Assembly (NCBI GenBank): GCA_934045075.1
Contig: OW203723.1
Location: 1,335,501 to 1,399,500 of the forward strand
Length of the DNA: 64,000 bases
Source of the DNA: Yponomeuta sedellus
Taxonomy: Eukaryota; Arthropoda; Insecta; Lepidoptera; Yponomeutidae
Direction: 5' to 3'
The translations under genes were made by a program, and so were the position numbers. Of the stretch, positions 9,076 to 19,040 are shown in pieces. Position 1 is the first letter of the stretch, and each line of letters begins with the position of its first letter. The notes beneath the pieces were generated by a model, which saw only the letters and a list, made by a program, of their open reading frames with translations, had not been told where the DNA came from and made no database searches.

Positions 9076-9623
9076 CCGCGTCTATTATTATTTTATACAC
9101 GTACAAAAAAATCTCTCTGTATTTTATGTTCTTGTTTTTGTGCAATAAACATTTTTATTTGAATGCAACTCGATTATGTTCCTTTATTACCGATTTTACT
9201 ATATTAAATGTAAAGTATGACCAGCTGTCAACAGTATCAAGCCAGATTCTGGTCGTTTCACCTGTGACTTAATTACGTCTATGTAAACCTACAAAGGTAG
9301 TTGTGAATTCAGCTTATACATTTATAAGCCGAAGCCAGTAAGTACCTGAATAATATCTGTATTGTGGCATAGCTAAATAATTTTTTTCAGGAAAGCAAGC
9401 TTTTATAAATATTAAACAGGTATAGTCGCGATTATTTGTTAGGTAAAACGTTATTACCTTAATTCCCCGCGTTTCGGCAGCGTTGCAGTAGCCGTGGTCT
9501 CGAGTAGATCGACGTGGCGATTAAAATTCATTTTTCACAGTTTATACAGTCACGAACAAGCAATTCTTTAAAAATTGCGTTGAAATTTACACCCCTCTAC
9601 GGGAATTGATTTTTGCTTCAATT
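9076..9623. other. No recognised feature
   Basis: Includes GTGCAATAAACATTTTTATT near 9139, which resembles a retroelement 3' end. Otherwise it is unassigned. Confidence 0.4.
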
Positions 9624-9983
9624 CTTAGTTCCTGAATTGATTGATTTCGCTAAGTAAATGGTTAACTGTCTGTTCAACTTTCCCATAAAAGAGCGTGACA
9701 AAACGTTACAGTCTGTTAGCTTTTAGAATATACCTCGGGCTCTAGAGTAGGCTTCGGTTTTCGCCGAAAGCACACGAGTGTAATATTACTTCCTGCTCTA
9801 TATAAAACATTTCTTCAATATTTTGAAAGGTTATGTGAAGTTTAAGTTATAAATAACACTACAAAATAATCCATTGCAATGTAATCGGTTTTCGATTGCT
9901 CTGTTGAGGTATATTCTAAAAGCTTACAGACTGTACTTAAGTATTTACTTAGTAAAATACTCAATTCAGAAACCGGCCCTAAG
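9624..9983. mobile_element. MITE-X copy 2 (host of MITE-3)
   Basis: The left end (TTCCTGAATTGATTGATTTC, GCTAAGTAAAT) and the right end (ATTTACTTAGTAAAATACTC, AATTCAGAAACCGGCCCT) are inverted, as at 386-855 and 36275-36768. It contains MITE-3 (9708-9934). Confidence 0.65.
9708..9934 (+). mobile_element. MITE-3 copy A, nested in MITE-X
   Basis: Perfect or near-perfect inverted ends begin ACAGTCTGTTAGCTTTTAGA and continue ATATACCTC. The right end is GAGGTATATTCTAAAAGCTT then ACAGACTGT. The first 110 bp matches the copy at 16245-16473, including the stem TCGGTTTTCGCCGAAAGC; the rest differs. Confidence 0.8.
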
Positions 9984-10052
9984 TCATTTACTGTATTTTC
10001 ATTAGTTACATCAGCTTCCCATAGACGCGGGGTCCGTGACTTTTGTATACAT

Positions 10053-10256
10053 TTAAAAACCTATTTAGATGCTAAAAATTTCACCCATGCCGGGATTCGA
10101 ACCCGCAACCTCTGGCTATCCGTACCAGCGCTCTACCAATTACCAGAGGTTGCGGGTTCGAATCCCGGCATGGGTGAAATTTTTAGCCTCTAAATAGGTT
10201 TTTAAATTTGTTTCTTAGCACGGGTTAGTGCATTAACAATAAAAAAAATGGTGTAA
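10053..10256 (+). mobile_element. SINE-1 foldback with 12-bp target duplication
   Basis: TTTTGTATACAT at 10041-10052 and 10257-10268 is a perfect target duplication. Inside, antisense M3-M2 (to CTCTACCAATT) meets sense M2 (from ACCAGAGGTTGCGGG) through M3 and M4 (AGCACGGGTTAGTGCATTAA, then an A-rich tail). The two M2 halves form a long hairpin. The 3' tail next to the right duplication fits target-primed insertion of the whole structure. Confidence 0.85.
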
Positions 10257-10457
10257 TTTTGTATACATGTTACAATTTATTTTATTTTCCCTTTCTTTGC
10301 TCCCGCTTCTACTACATATACAGTTTTTCGCTTATACAACTTGGTACCGATGGTGTGGTACCTTACACGTTGGCTTAACTTATCTTACTCTAAGTGTCTA
10401 ACTAGGTCTTAACTAACTAAGTGTCTTAACTAAATTTTTTTCCATTCAAGTCATTTA

Positions 10458-10711
10458 GCTGTGTGGTGTCGGCCTAGAGAATAGCACCAACCCAATTTTT
10501 TCCCACGGGTGTCGTAAAAGGCGACTAAGGGACACAAATCGGGGAGTGGGCAGCAGCGTCCCCTGCAGTACAATTCCACGAAACTGCGAACCCCAATCCG
10601 CATGCCCAGCGTGGGGATTATGGGCGTTACCCCCCAATGATGGCACAACCTTGGGCTCATTAGGGGAGGGCTATGTCCAGCAGTGGACTAATATAGCCTG
10701 AAGAAGAAGAA
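10458..10711 (-). repeat. R-repeat copy 1
   Basis: A roughly 250-bp repeat running (minus strand) from TTCTTCTTCAGGCTATATTA through GTGGGGATT and CGCCTTTTACGACACCC to GGCCGACACCACACAGC. Other copies are at 12305-12925 (split), 31168-31435, 51791-52047 and, partial, 55865-55985. Its first 50 bp matches the end of the LINE remnant at 11066. A shared 60-odd-codon frame is present in the four longer copies but shows no known domain. Confidence 0.7.
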
Positions 10712-11065
10712 GTCATTTACTGCATTTAAGTATTTTAAGTTGATGCAAAGGACTGAGTGAAATGGAAGAAACATGAAGAGCCCAAAGCCCACACCGGGTT
10801 GTAGCGCCATGGAAAGTAAGTAATCCGAACCTCCCTTACCGGCAAAAGACCGTCAGCGGTTGAGATGATTGCCTCAAAGTTAGGCAAGAATCTTATCTCG
10901 CTCCTAATTGGGTTCCAAGTAACGCAAACCGACTACGGCAATAGAAAGCGCCCCGGCTGCTCCCGAACGAAAATCACTAATTAAAACTAGTAGCAGATTG
11001 TTATGCACTGTTGTAATAATAAAAGCTAAGTAAATACATCATGCGGTAAAATTAAAATGTGTCTT
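10712..11065. other. No recognised feature
   Basis: Moderate-GC non-coding sequence (for example CCGGCAAAAGACCGTCAGCG). Nothing is identified. Confidence 0.4.
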
Positions 11066-11345
11066 CTTCTTCAGGCTATATTATGTAGTCCACTGCTGGT
11101 CATAGCACTCCCCTAATAAGGGCCATAGCGCCCTGTCTTCAGCTTGCCGCATCCAGCATCTGCCGGCAGTTTTTCGCAGATCGTCATCCCACCTGATCGG
11201 AGGGCGTCCTACACTACGTTTGCCGAGTCGCGGTCTCCACTCAAGAACACGGTTACTCCAATGGTTGCAGTCTGTGGTTGTGGTTGCAACAGTCTGCCAC
11301 GCGCGAGGAAATCTTCCGACCAAAGTTGCGGCACGCGGCTCACGG
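11066..11345 (-). pseudogene. LINE RT C-terminal fragment
   Basis: The minus frame 11081-11323 gives SNRVLEWRPRLGKRSVGRPP, IRWDDDLRKTAGRCWMRQAE and DRALWPLLGECYDQQWTT. The order GRPP-x-RW-x-DD-(L/I)-...AxDR..W..L.E.Y.QQW is the characteristic C-terminus of lepidopteran RTE/craniofacial-development-protein-like reverse transcriptase ORFs. Only the last 80 residues or so remain, a 5'-truncated copy. Confidence 0.7.
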
Positions 11346-11740
11346 CAAATGCTTTGCGAGGTCGCTCGATCTTTCTAGATCTGCGAACGTTTTCACAATA
11401 AGCTTTGAGCGTATGTTATTTACCATAAGAACCACAAAGGCTAGGCGGATTAAGGTAGACTCAGTCCTGTTTGCGGGATCTATTGACCCTAGTAGGGTTT
11501 GTGGTCAAGCGGAGGTCCTAATTATCATATAGAGCGATCTATTGTTTCAAGTAATTAAGCGAGATTTAGATTAACATTTACAAAAGCAGCTTATACCCCC
11601 ACTGCGAGGCTTAGCCCTACTGTCAGAGAGTAAATGGTCTCTTTAATTCTTAGAGTATAAATTGTTTAGTTAAGATTTAATTTACACAACCTTCGGATTG
11701 AGATAATAAGTAAACAATAAGTTGATAGATAGAATCGTTC
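11346..11740. other. No recognised feature
   Basis: Short overlapping frames only. No motif or repeat boundary is seen. Confidence 0.4.
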
Positions 11741-11970
11741 GTAGCCCCGGCTGTCTGAGTGATCTTAAACGATCACGAAGGTTAAGCAACAAAGGGCGCG
11801 TTTAGTGCATGGATGGGCGGCATGAAAACTTCTGACAGTAAGACCAGCCACTAGTCTTGCAAGCCTCCACCTATCCGGACTTGGCCCCCGTGGTGGAGTA
11901 GGTATGGCGTATACCTTCCTCAGGGAAGCGGCCCGTGCTCCTCGGTGGGGACATAATGGGTTGATGATGA
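11741..11970 (+). mobile_element. 5S-derived SINE, subfamily B
   Basis: The head reads GTAGCCCCGGCTGTCTGAGT, GATCACGAAGGTTAAGCAAC, then GTGCATGGATGGG. This is the 3' half of a 5S rRNA gene (GAAGTTAAGCAAC...TTGGATGGGTGACC), including the internal control region. The tail includes CTGACAGTAAGACCAGCCAC, GGACTTGGCCCCCGTGGTGG and GGGTTGATGATGATC. It is closer to true 5S than the commoner subfamily A. Confidence 0.75.
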
Positions 11971-12304
11971 TCAGGTTGATAGATATAATATTCTGTTACA
12001 TACAAAGAAATTACAGTAATAAAAATGTGTATACAATGTGAGTTTAGTTGGTACATACATACAAACAAACATAAATGATTGTCAGGATTGCGACATATGG
12101 CAAACCCTAGTCTCTGTCTACTTCTCTAGGACACAGGCGTTTGTGTAAGCATTTACGGCCCAGGCCTCTGCATCTACGTAACGTGATATACAGCGTCGAG
12201 ATGTCCAATTCGCTCAGATTGTCCGGCTGAAGGTACCTTAGAAGCTGCGGCACCTGGGACCTTATTTTGAAGATACCTTAGAAGTTTTTCAGATGGAGTA
12301 AGTA

Positions 12305-12925
12305 GGCTTACCGGCTGTGTGGTGTCGGCCTAGAGAATAGCACCAACCCAAATTCTTCCCGCGGGTGTCTTAAAAGGCGACTAAGGGACACAGATCGGGG
12401 GGTGGGCAGCGGCGCCCCTTGCAGCACAATTCCACCAAACTGCGATCCCCAACCCGAATTCACAGCGTGAGGATTATAGGTATTACCCCCAAAATTCGTA
12501 CATTTAAGAAGCAGTTGAAAGAGCACTATTTATCACAATCATAACTTTGAGCTATATATTTATTTATTATTTTCTATGTATTTTATTTATTTATATTTAT
12601 AGGTATTTAGTTTATGTAGTGTATTATTTCTGCTTAGGTTATTGCTAAGGGTGTTTGTAGTCTATGTAGTTTATTTTGTACACGTATATAGACCCGTTTT
12701 TTACTGCTACTCCGACTCTCCAAGGTTAGCTGGAAGAAATCTCTTGCAGAGATAAGCTCGCCTTTGTACATGTTATTTTTTATGTAATGTCCTATTTAAT
12801 GTTTCGTGTGCAATAATGTATAATAATATTAAACAAACAACCAATGATGGTACAACCTTGCGCTCATTAGGGGAGGGCTATGGCCAGCAGTGGACTAATA
12901 TAGCCTGAAGGTGAAGAAGGCTTAC
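12305..12925 (-). repeat. R-repeat copy 2, interrupted by a LINE 3' end
   Basis: The R-repeat runs 12305-12490 and resumes at 12840-12925 (CCAATGATGGTACAACCTTG...TAGCCTGAAG). The uninterrupted relative reads GTTACCCCCCAATGATGGCA at 10624-10643. The intervening 350 bp is a LINE 3' end. Confidence 0.7.
12491..12839 (+). pseudogene. LINE 3' end inserted in R-repeat
   Basis: It begins in frame as KIRTFKKQLKEHYLSQS then stop, the typical end of a CR1/jockey-type reverse transcriptase. A 3' UTR follows with GGCTGGAAGAAATCTCTTGCAGAGATAAG-like sequence and GTGCAATAATG. This links the widespread GGAAGAGATC...CAATAAAG 3' UTR module in this window to a LINE. The copy is 5'-truncated at insertion. Confidence 0.65.
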
Positions 12926-12932
12926 CCAGCAC

Positions 12933-13248
12933 CAGAGTGCTTAGTGCGAGTTTGCCAGATCCAATCGAATAACTTTACTACCGCGTTAATCGAGCATTGA
13001 GTAGTGAGTATGAGTAAGTTAACCGTTCGAACTGGCAAAACGCTGTCACAGTACAACTCGCACTCGCGTTTATTCGTGTTTTGGCTGGTAAACGTGTTCA
13101 CTTCTCAACGTAAACAACCAACAAACAACTCGCACTCAGCAATTTTAATTTCCATACTTGTCGCTAGGTGGCGCTTCCTCGATGCCATAGAAATATGAGT
13201 TTACGTTAACGCTATCGAGTTGTTAAAAAACTCGCACTAAGCACTCTG
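12933..13248 (-). mobile_element. MITE-1 copy 2
   Basis: Termini CAGAGTGCTTAGTGCGAGTT and CTCGCACTAAGCACTCTG. Compared with other copies it carries a small internal duplication (AACAACCAACAAACAAC near 13108). Orientation is opposite to the copies at 475 and 44548. Confidence 0.8.
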
Positions 13249-13345
13249 TACCATCCTGACAGTTTATTAGGCCTAGTCCACAGGAAAGACTAGTCAATGC
13301 GTGCGAAGCCAACCAAGCCGCGGGTTTTCTCATATTGTAAGATAA
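13249..13345 (-). repeat. SINE-3 fragment
   Basis: AGGCCTAGTCCACAGGAAAG, ACTAGTCAATGCGTGCGAAG and CCAACCAAGCCGCGGGTTTT match the middle of the fuller copies at 32640-33068 and 42785-43130. Confidence 0.6.
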
Positions 13346-13403
13346 GATAAGACAGGAATATACTTTATTGTACAACAGAGCACATATTGATGATGTCTTC
13401 CAT

Positions 13404-13498
13404 GCCGATCCGGCTGGGACCATCAGGCTTCGTTGATGTGCCCGAGTGTGGCTGATGTAAGCAATCTTGGCAGTAAACGTACGTCCGCATGTGCCACA
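13404..13498 (+). repeat. Dispersed repeat shared with 31013-31117
   Basis: GGCTTCGTTGATGTGCCCGA, GTGTGGCTGATGTAAGCAAT and GGCAGTAAACGTACGTCCGC recur with few changes at 31 kb. Class unknown. Confidence 0.6.
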
Positions 13499-14035
13499 TT
13501 TTAAAATTCCGTTGACATAATTATAATGTATTGCCGCAGGTGGTCGGGCTTAAATGTGATCCCGCTTAGCGTCGAGATCAGTTCGTCTCTTCTCTTCAAA
13601 AGTGGAGACACTTGTTTGCACTAGGTGTTTCCACGATGCCTGGTCTCTCAGCAGCGCATTCCTCCCAGTTGCTTGTATCCATATCGCAGATCTTCTTGTG
13701 CCTCTTCAGCACTTACAGACACATAGCACATAAGACACATAACAGAGCACATATTATTGAACATGTAAAGACACAAAGTACAAATTGGTGGCATTATTGC
13801 TAAAAGCAATTTCTTCCAGACAACCTTGTGACGGAAAGTTGCAGTTGTTTGAAGGAAATAATAATGTATGGAGTTATGTCTATGTTCTATGTCTATGTTC
13901 TTTTGTTTTGTCTTTTGTGTATTACGTTTTCTTTCTGGTGTTTATATTATGATAATTTTCTGTGTATTTGGTTTCTGTGATGAGTCTTGTTATAAAAGTT
14001 AAATGTCTTTTGTTTCTTTCTTTCTTCTCATTCAT
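13499..14035. repeat. LINE 3' UTR fragments and unassigned DNA
   Basis: CAGACACATAGCAC...CAATTTCTTCCAGACAACCT (13710-13860, minus) is the LINE 3' UTR module. TTTCTGTGATGAGTCTTGTT...CTTTCTTTCTTC (13970-14030) matches a stretch at 18560-18605. The rest is unassigned. Confidence 0.45.
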
Positions 14036-14038
14036 CAT

Positions 14039-14150
14039 CAGCGGTTTAGCACGCTGACTGTGCAACCGAAGGTCCCGGGTTCGATCCCCGGCCGGGTCAA
14101 ACTAGGAAACGAACTTTTCTAGCTTGTCTCGGGTCTTGGATGTTATCTAT
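14039..14150 (+). mobile_element. SINE-2 fragment with tRNA-like head
   Basis: AGCGGTTTAGCACGCTGACT and GGGTTCGATCCCCGGCCGGG, then GTCTCGGGTCTTGGATGTTA. It matches the heads at 7180-7254 and 58920-58990. The first bases of the head are missing. Confidence 0.7.
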
Positions 14151-14152
14151 GT

Positions 14153-14676
14153 TTAAAAACCTATTTAGAGGCTAAAAATTTCACCCATGCCGGGATTCGA
14201 ACCCGCAACCTCTGGCTATCCGTGCCAGCGCTCTACCAATTGAGCCAATGGGCGACTCACGGCATCAGTGAAATTTCGAACCTCTTTACACTATTCTCTG
14301 TATTACGTACAGGCAGCGACATCTGACTTAAGCAAATTGCATTACTTACAGCCCCGACTACCTACTTTGCAGTTAGGTTTTAACATCGGAACGATATCAC
14401 TGTACCCACATGATTATACTATTTTTATTTTAATGCACTAACCCGTGCTAAGGATCAAATTTAAAAACCTATTTAGAGGCTAAAAATTTCACCCATGCCG
14501 GGATTTGAACCCGCAATCTCTGACTATCCGTGCCAGCGCTTTACCAATTGAGCCAATGGGCGACTCACGGCATCAGTGAAATTTCGAACCTCTTTACATT
14601 ATTCTCTGTATTACGTACAGGCAGCGACATCTGACTTAAGCAAATTGCATTACTTACAGCCCTTATTATCTACTGT
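14153..14676 (-). mobile_element. SINE-1 head-to-tail dimer, period 308 bp
   Basis: CTATTTAGAGGCTAAAAATT starts at 14161 and again at 14469, exactly 308 bp apart. Both units hold M3, M2 and M1 in antisense, joined through M4. The second unit is more decayed (GATTTGAACCCGCAATCTCT) and is truncated where the next LINE fragment begins. Confidence 0.8.
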
Positions 14677-14691
14677 GATTTGGATTTTGAA

Positions 14692-15058
14692 ATTAAATGA
14701 ACAGGTTTTATTCAAAGTAGCGCAGATACTGCGGCTTAGTGAACATTCCAAGTCAAACTAGGTGTCCGTTTCAAAATCTAGATCATTTTGGAGAAAAAAC
14801 TCCAAACTTTGTCTTTTCAAATTCCTTTATTAACAGAATTTTCACAGATTTTACAAAACTTGTGAATTTTACATGCTTGAATTCCAGACATCGTTGTCCT
14901 CTAAATAATCCTTAATATTGTAGTAGCTCTTTTGGCACACAGTGTACTTTACACATTTTTTGAACCGCGCTTCAGTGAAACTTAATATATCTTCAGGGAT
15001 TAATTGTAGAAGCGTATACAATGCCCCACAAAGGATGTATAACCTTTGCCTGCCTTTT
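14692..15058 (-). pseudogene. CR1/jockey-type LINE 3' end, copy 1 (empty mariner site)
   Basis: The minus strand reads LIPEDILSFTEARFKKCVKY, then TVCQKSYYNIKDYLEDNDVW and a stop shortly after, then a 3' UTR ending CTACTTTGAATAAAACCTG. The motif (LP/IPEDI...FK..VK..L..K.YY...DYL.D..W) is typical of non-LTR RT C-termini. At about 15036 it reads AAGGATGTATAACCTTTGCC, the uninterrupted counterpart of the mariner site at 46487. One frameshift lies just upstream (FYN/IPED). Confidence 0.7.
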
Positions 15059-15370
15059 TTTCAACTTAGTCCAAAATTAAATGTCATAAAGTTTAGAATG
15101 ACATTGCACAGTCATAGCTAGAGAAAGAAAAGGCTGCTCGGGTGAACGCTGTTCATTGATGCATAAAATAACTTTTATATTACTTCAGAGATATTCAGTC
15201 AAATATAAAGTTCTTCATAAAATCATTGGTCACAGACACATGCACGCTCAAATACAGGGTTATCTAAAAACGTAGCATTTGAACACGTCAAGTAGAGTAT
15301 GCTCTTTGTACGACTGTTGAATCATTTTCATTTAATTTTCAATATGTTTATGAAGTTTTGCATGGATGGT
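15059..15370. other. No recognised feature
   Basis: Unassigned AT-rich DNA. Confidence 0.4.
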
Positions 15371-15371
15371 C

Positions 15372-15455
15372 TTGGATGTTTACATGTTTGTGATGTCGCT
15401 GTTTCTGGTTCCCACGACACAGGGTATCCTAGTGTGAGGCCAGAGGCAATGTCCG
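15372..15455 (+). repeat. tRNA-Gly-type SINE tail fragment
   Basis: GGATGTTTACATGTTTGTGA, TGGTTCCCACGACACAGGGT and CCTAGTGTGAGGCCAGAGGC match the tail of the complete copy at 52437-52640. Confidence 0.65.
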
Positions 15456-15484
15456 CGGCTTAGCACAGACAAAATTACTAGAAA

Positions 15485-15600
15485 GATAAGATAAGAATAT
15501 TCTTTATTGTTCACCAGGAAAAAATAAACATAAAATGATTGGCGGCCTTATTGCTTAGAGCAATTTCATCGTTGAAAAATATACAATTCAAAAGTTGATA
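15485..15600 (-). repeat. LINE 3' UTR fragment
   Basis: GATAAGATAAGAATATTCTT, TATTGTTCACC and GGCGGCCTTATTGCTTAGAG are the inverse of the CAATAAAG(N)n tail and GCGATAAGGCCGCC motif. Confidence 0.6.
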
Positions 15601-15763
15601 TTTTTGGACACAGATTTTTTAAGTTAATTTATTAATACTTTAATTGCACTTTTGTAAATTTACAATACGGCGCAGGAGGTAAAAGTAAAATTGGTAGGAG
15701 TGCAAAAAAGAAGAACCAGAGATAAAAATATAAATACAATTTATACTTATCATTATTAATCAC

Positions 15764-16033
15764 ATTCAAAAACCTATTTAGAGGCTAAAAATTTCACCCA
15801 TGCCTGGATTCGAACCCGCAACCTCTGGCTATCCGTGCCAGCGCTCTACCAATTGAGCCAATGGGCGACTCACGGCATCAGTGAAATTTCGAACCTCTTC
15901 ACATTATTCTCTGTATTACGTACAGGCAGAGACATCTGACTTAAGCAAATTTAGCCTCTAATTTTAGCCTCTAAATAGGTTTTTAAATTTGTTCCTTAGC
16001 ACGAGTTAGTGCATTAAAAATAAAAATAGTAAA
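15764..16033 (+). mobile_element. SINE-1 foldback with perfect 12-bp target duplication
   Basis: ATTATTAATCAC is at 15752-15763 and 16034-16045. The order is antisense M3-M2-M1(part), then sense M3 (TTTTAGCCTCTAAATAGG) and M4 with tail ATTAAAAATAAAAATAG next to the right duplication. It starts at the same M3 end (AAAAACCTATTTAGAGGC) as the copies at 10053 and 4583. Confidence 0.85.
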
Positions 16034-16082
16034 ATTATTAATCACGCCGACAAGTCACCTTCACCCCACCCTTCTCCTAATT

Positions 16083-16235
16083 AAGATAAGACAAAATAAG
16101 AATATTCTTTATACCAGAGCACATATTATAGAACATGTAAAGATACAAAGTACAATTGGCGGCCTTATTGTTACAAGCAATTTTTTCCAGACAACCTTAC
16201 GCCGGAAAGTTGCTGAAGGAAATAAGAGAAGGACA
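16083..16235 (-). repeat. LINE 3' UTR fragment
   Basis: AAGATAAGACAAAATAAGAA, TGGCGGCCTTATTGTTACAA and TTTCCAGACAACCTTACGCC mark the inverted 3' UTR module, also seen at 44055-44170 and 59810-59945. Confidence 0.6.
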
Positions 16236-16244
16236 TAATTAAGT

Positions 16245-16473
16245 ACAGTCTGTTAGCTTTTAGAATATACCTCGGGCTCTAGAGTAGGCTTCGGTTTTCG
16301 CCGAAAGCACACGAGTGTAATACTACTTCCTGCTCTGTATAAAACTTTTCTTATCACAGTTCCGATTTCGAAATTAAGTGTCATATTAGTTCCGATATTT
16401 CTATTACACGAATATATTCGATTCTATTCGATAGTAGCCACGATATTATTATATTCTAAAAGCTAACAGACTT
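16245..16473 (+). mobile_element. MITE-3 copy B
   Basis: The left end ACAGTCTGTTAGCTTTTAGA, then ATATACCTC, and about 110 bp match copy A. The right end is TATATTCTAAAAGCTAACAG then ACTT. The interior after 16350 (TTCCGATTTCGAAATTAAGT repeats) is unrelated to copy A. MITE-X is absent around this copy. Confidence 0.75.
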
Positions 16474-16665
16474 GAGTTGATTGTAGATACGTGAACAAAT
16501 GGCACACATCGTTAATCCGACAAATTAATAGGATTCAACCTTAAATAAAAATCCGCCTACGAGTACACCCTATCCGTACTGTTGAGTTGGGTGGTTGTAA
16601 TCGATTGGTTATTAAAAATAGTAAAAACAGTGATTTAGTTGTGTGAAAAAAATAATTTACCAATA
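16474..16665. other. No recognised feature
   Basis: Unassigned. Confidence 0.3.
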
Positions 16666-16858
16666 TCTTCTCTATAATATAAAAATGAATCGCTGAATGT
16701 GTTGGTAAGCGCAAATCTCGATAGCAGCGGAACCAATTTCGATAATTATTTTTTTAGAATATTCCTTGAAGTACGAGGATGGTTCTTACGCAGAGAAAAA
16801 TAAAAAAAAAATAAAGAATCGACTGTTAGGCGGTACTAAGTTCGCTGGGTCAGCTAGT
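16666..16858 (+). mobile_element. Helitron-like non-autonomous copy
   Basis: It runs from TCTTCTCTATAATATAAAAA to TCGCTGGGTCAGCTAGT, between A (16665) and T (16859). The 6738-6926 copy has matching ends and the same A/T flanks, and a 3' end fragment lies at 40890-40945. A rolling-circle element would be expected to show this; a RepHel ORF is not present. Confidence 0.45.
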
Positions 16859-16981
16859 TTTCAATAAAATAAAAGAATATTGACATTATGACTGAAATAG
16901 CAATCAGACCGTGTGACATCTCCCTTGAGTAATATTGGTAAACTTCACCCGTGCTTTGTTTGGCGTTTGGTGTTTGTTTAC

Positions 16982-17292
16982 CTGAGTGCTTAGTGCGAGT
17001 TTGACAGATCCAATCGAATAACTTTACTACCGCGTTAATCGAGCATTGAGTAGTGAGTACGAGTAAGTTAACCGTTCGAACTGGCAAAACGCTGTCACAG
17101 TACAACTCGCACTCGCGTTTATTCGTGTTTTGGCTGGTAAACGTGTTCACTTCTCAACGTAAACCATTACAACTCGCACTCAGCAATTTTAATTTCCATA
17201 CTTGTCACTAGGTGGCGCTTCCTCGATGCCATAGAAATATGAGATTACGTTAACGCGATCGAGTAGTTAAAAAACTCGCACTAAGCGCCCTG
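16982..17292 (-). mobile_element. MITE-1 copy 3
   Basis: Left CTGAGTGCTTAGTGCGAGTT and right AACTCGCACTAAGCGCCCTG; the right end has two substitutions relative to GCACTCTG. Body matches the other four copies. Confidence 0.8.
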
Positions 17293-17883
17293 GGCGTGAC
17301 GTCAGATTCGACGCCATGACAGTGCAAGCTGTTTTCTCACAGGTTTAAAATAATAAAAAAAAAAATCTTTTACCTTTATTACTGAAATATAAGTTTCCTT
17401 GTAAATTATAAATGTGTCCCCACATTATAGAAGAGGATTTAAAAATCTTTCGTCATGCCTATTGTTAGTAATCTATCGTACGGAACCCTACACTGCGCAT
17501 AGACCGACAGGTTATTTATTTTGCTCTTAGCTATTAAATCTAAAAGGTTACCCTGTACAAAAGATATCACCTTATATTGCCATTAAATAAAAAAGAAATA
17601 CACCATTCCAGAACATAAGCAATGAACCTAGATGGGACACATCAAACAGACTGCTCCTAAAGCATTACCTAACAATGAATTCTCTGGTCAATAGCTCAAC
17701 ATACTAATAAAAGTAAACTGGAGGTCTCCAGTACACGTGTAGTCTGGGTGGGTAAATCAAAGTGATAGAGGCATCAAGCGACCCTTAAGGCCCTGTGTAC
17801 ACCACGCCACTAAATAAAGAATTGCATATATAAAAAAAATATTTTGGACGCTTACATTCGTGTACCTATCTACTATATCGACG
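17293..17883. other. No recognised gene
   Basis: TACGGAACCCTACACTGCGC near 17478 may be a fragment of the 3484-type repeat. Nothing else is recognised. Confidence 0.4.
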
Positions 17884-18213
17884 TCAACTCTTGTATGCCC
17901 CACTGCTGGGGCACGGGTCTCATCCTGCATCGCGGGAAGGTTAGGCCATACTCCACCACAGGGGCCAAGTCAGGGTTGGTGGAGGATTGTAAGACACATA
18001 AGGCCTCTGGCATGGTTCAAAGACTGCCATTACATGACAGTCGGCACCAACGGCTTAACATGCCTTGCGAACCACGGAAGCGCTCGGAAAAAATGCCACT
18101 AGCGGTAGTCACGGGACGGTCACCGATGGTGCACCTGACCGCGCCTGTTGTTGCTTAACTCAATCGATTAACTCCAATCACTCGGTTCGGCTAGGCCACG
18201 AGCGCTTCCTACT
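17884..18213 (-). mobile_element. 5S-derived SINE, subfamily A, full length
   Basis: The minus strand reads CTCGTGGCCTAGCCGAACCG, AGTTAAGCAACAACAGGCGC, a degenerated 5S tail (GGTCAGGTGCACCATCGGTG), then the subfamily tail CTAGTGGCATTTTTTCCGAG...CAGCAGTGGGGCATACAAG. Short chance frames lie on the opposite strand. Confidence 0.75.
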
Positions 18214-18609
18214 ATGGGCCTCTGCGTAAAAAAAAGTAAAATAAATGTATTCTTTTCACAGTAATGACGAATCCTATGAAGCTCAAATCCGTCAAGCCGT
18301 TGAGGCTGCTGAGCGTAACAGGAAAATACATATAGATTCATTCAATTATATAAATACTATCTGTAGCCCCCCGGTTTGCCTGCGTTACAAATTATCTCGC
18401 GCATATCAAGTTCTTTTGTAACAACCCAAACATTTAGAAACATTTTTTTTTGTAACATTTAGACGCACCACAGGCGAAAGCTATGTGTGTTTTTTTGTTT
18501 CGTTTATTTGTATATTTGGTTAATTTCTGTTGAGCTCATGCTGTGTAATTTTCTGGTTTTTTGTTTCTGTGATGTGTCTTGTTGCTATAATAAATGTCTT
18601 TCTTTCTTT
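18214..18609. other. No recognised gene
   Basis: GTGATGTGTCTTGTTGCTAT...CTTTCTTTCTTTA at 18570-18610 is a retroelement-like 3' end shared with 13970-14030. The remainder is unassigned. Confidence 0.4.
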
Positions 18610-18680
18610 AACCCTTTATATTTCCCCAATGCTGGGGCACGGGTCTCTTCCCGCATGCAGGAAGATTAGGTTATGGCCTA
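18610..18680 (-). mobile_element. 5S-SINE tail fragment
   Basis: AACCCTTTATATTTCCCCAA, GCTGGGGCACGGGTCTCTTC and AGGAAGATTAGG form the SINE tail end. Confidence 0.6.
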
Positions 18681-19040
18681 GTATGGCCTTACCTTACTGC
18701 GACATAAAGTATCGTAAGTCTTAATTCATATTTGTTAGCAATATACTCGAAAAACATAACCCTCCTTTTAGCGCAGTCGGGTAAAAACATCTTTTTATGA
18801 TTGTAAAGTAATGAGTATACTTTTGACAAAGCATGTGGTCTGAGTAAAGCAGAGGCATTTTGTCTTTTAGTTTTTGATAACAAAAAAATTGCTACCGAAA
18901 TTATTAACTTATTACGCCAAAAAGTCATATGAAAAAATTAAAACGTGAATAAAATTTTTTTTCGTTTATTAAAATCATAGTACCACCCTAGCCTACATTA
19001 AAGTCAAAAGCATACACATTCTTTTACAATTACATAATTA
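18681..19040. other. No recognised feature
   Basis: Short minus frame 18689-18928 without motifs. Unassigned. Confidence 0.35.
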
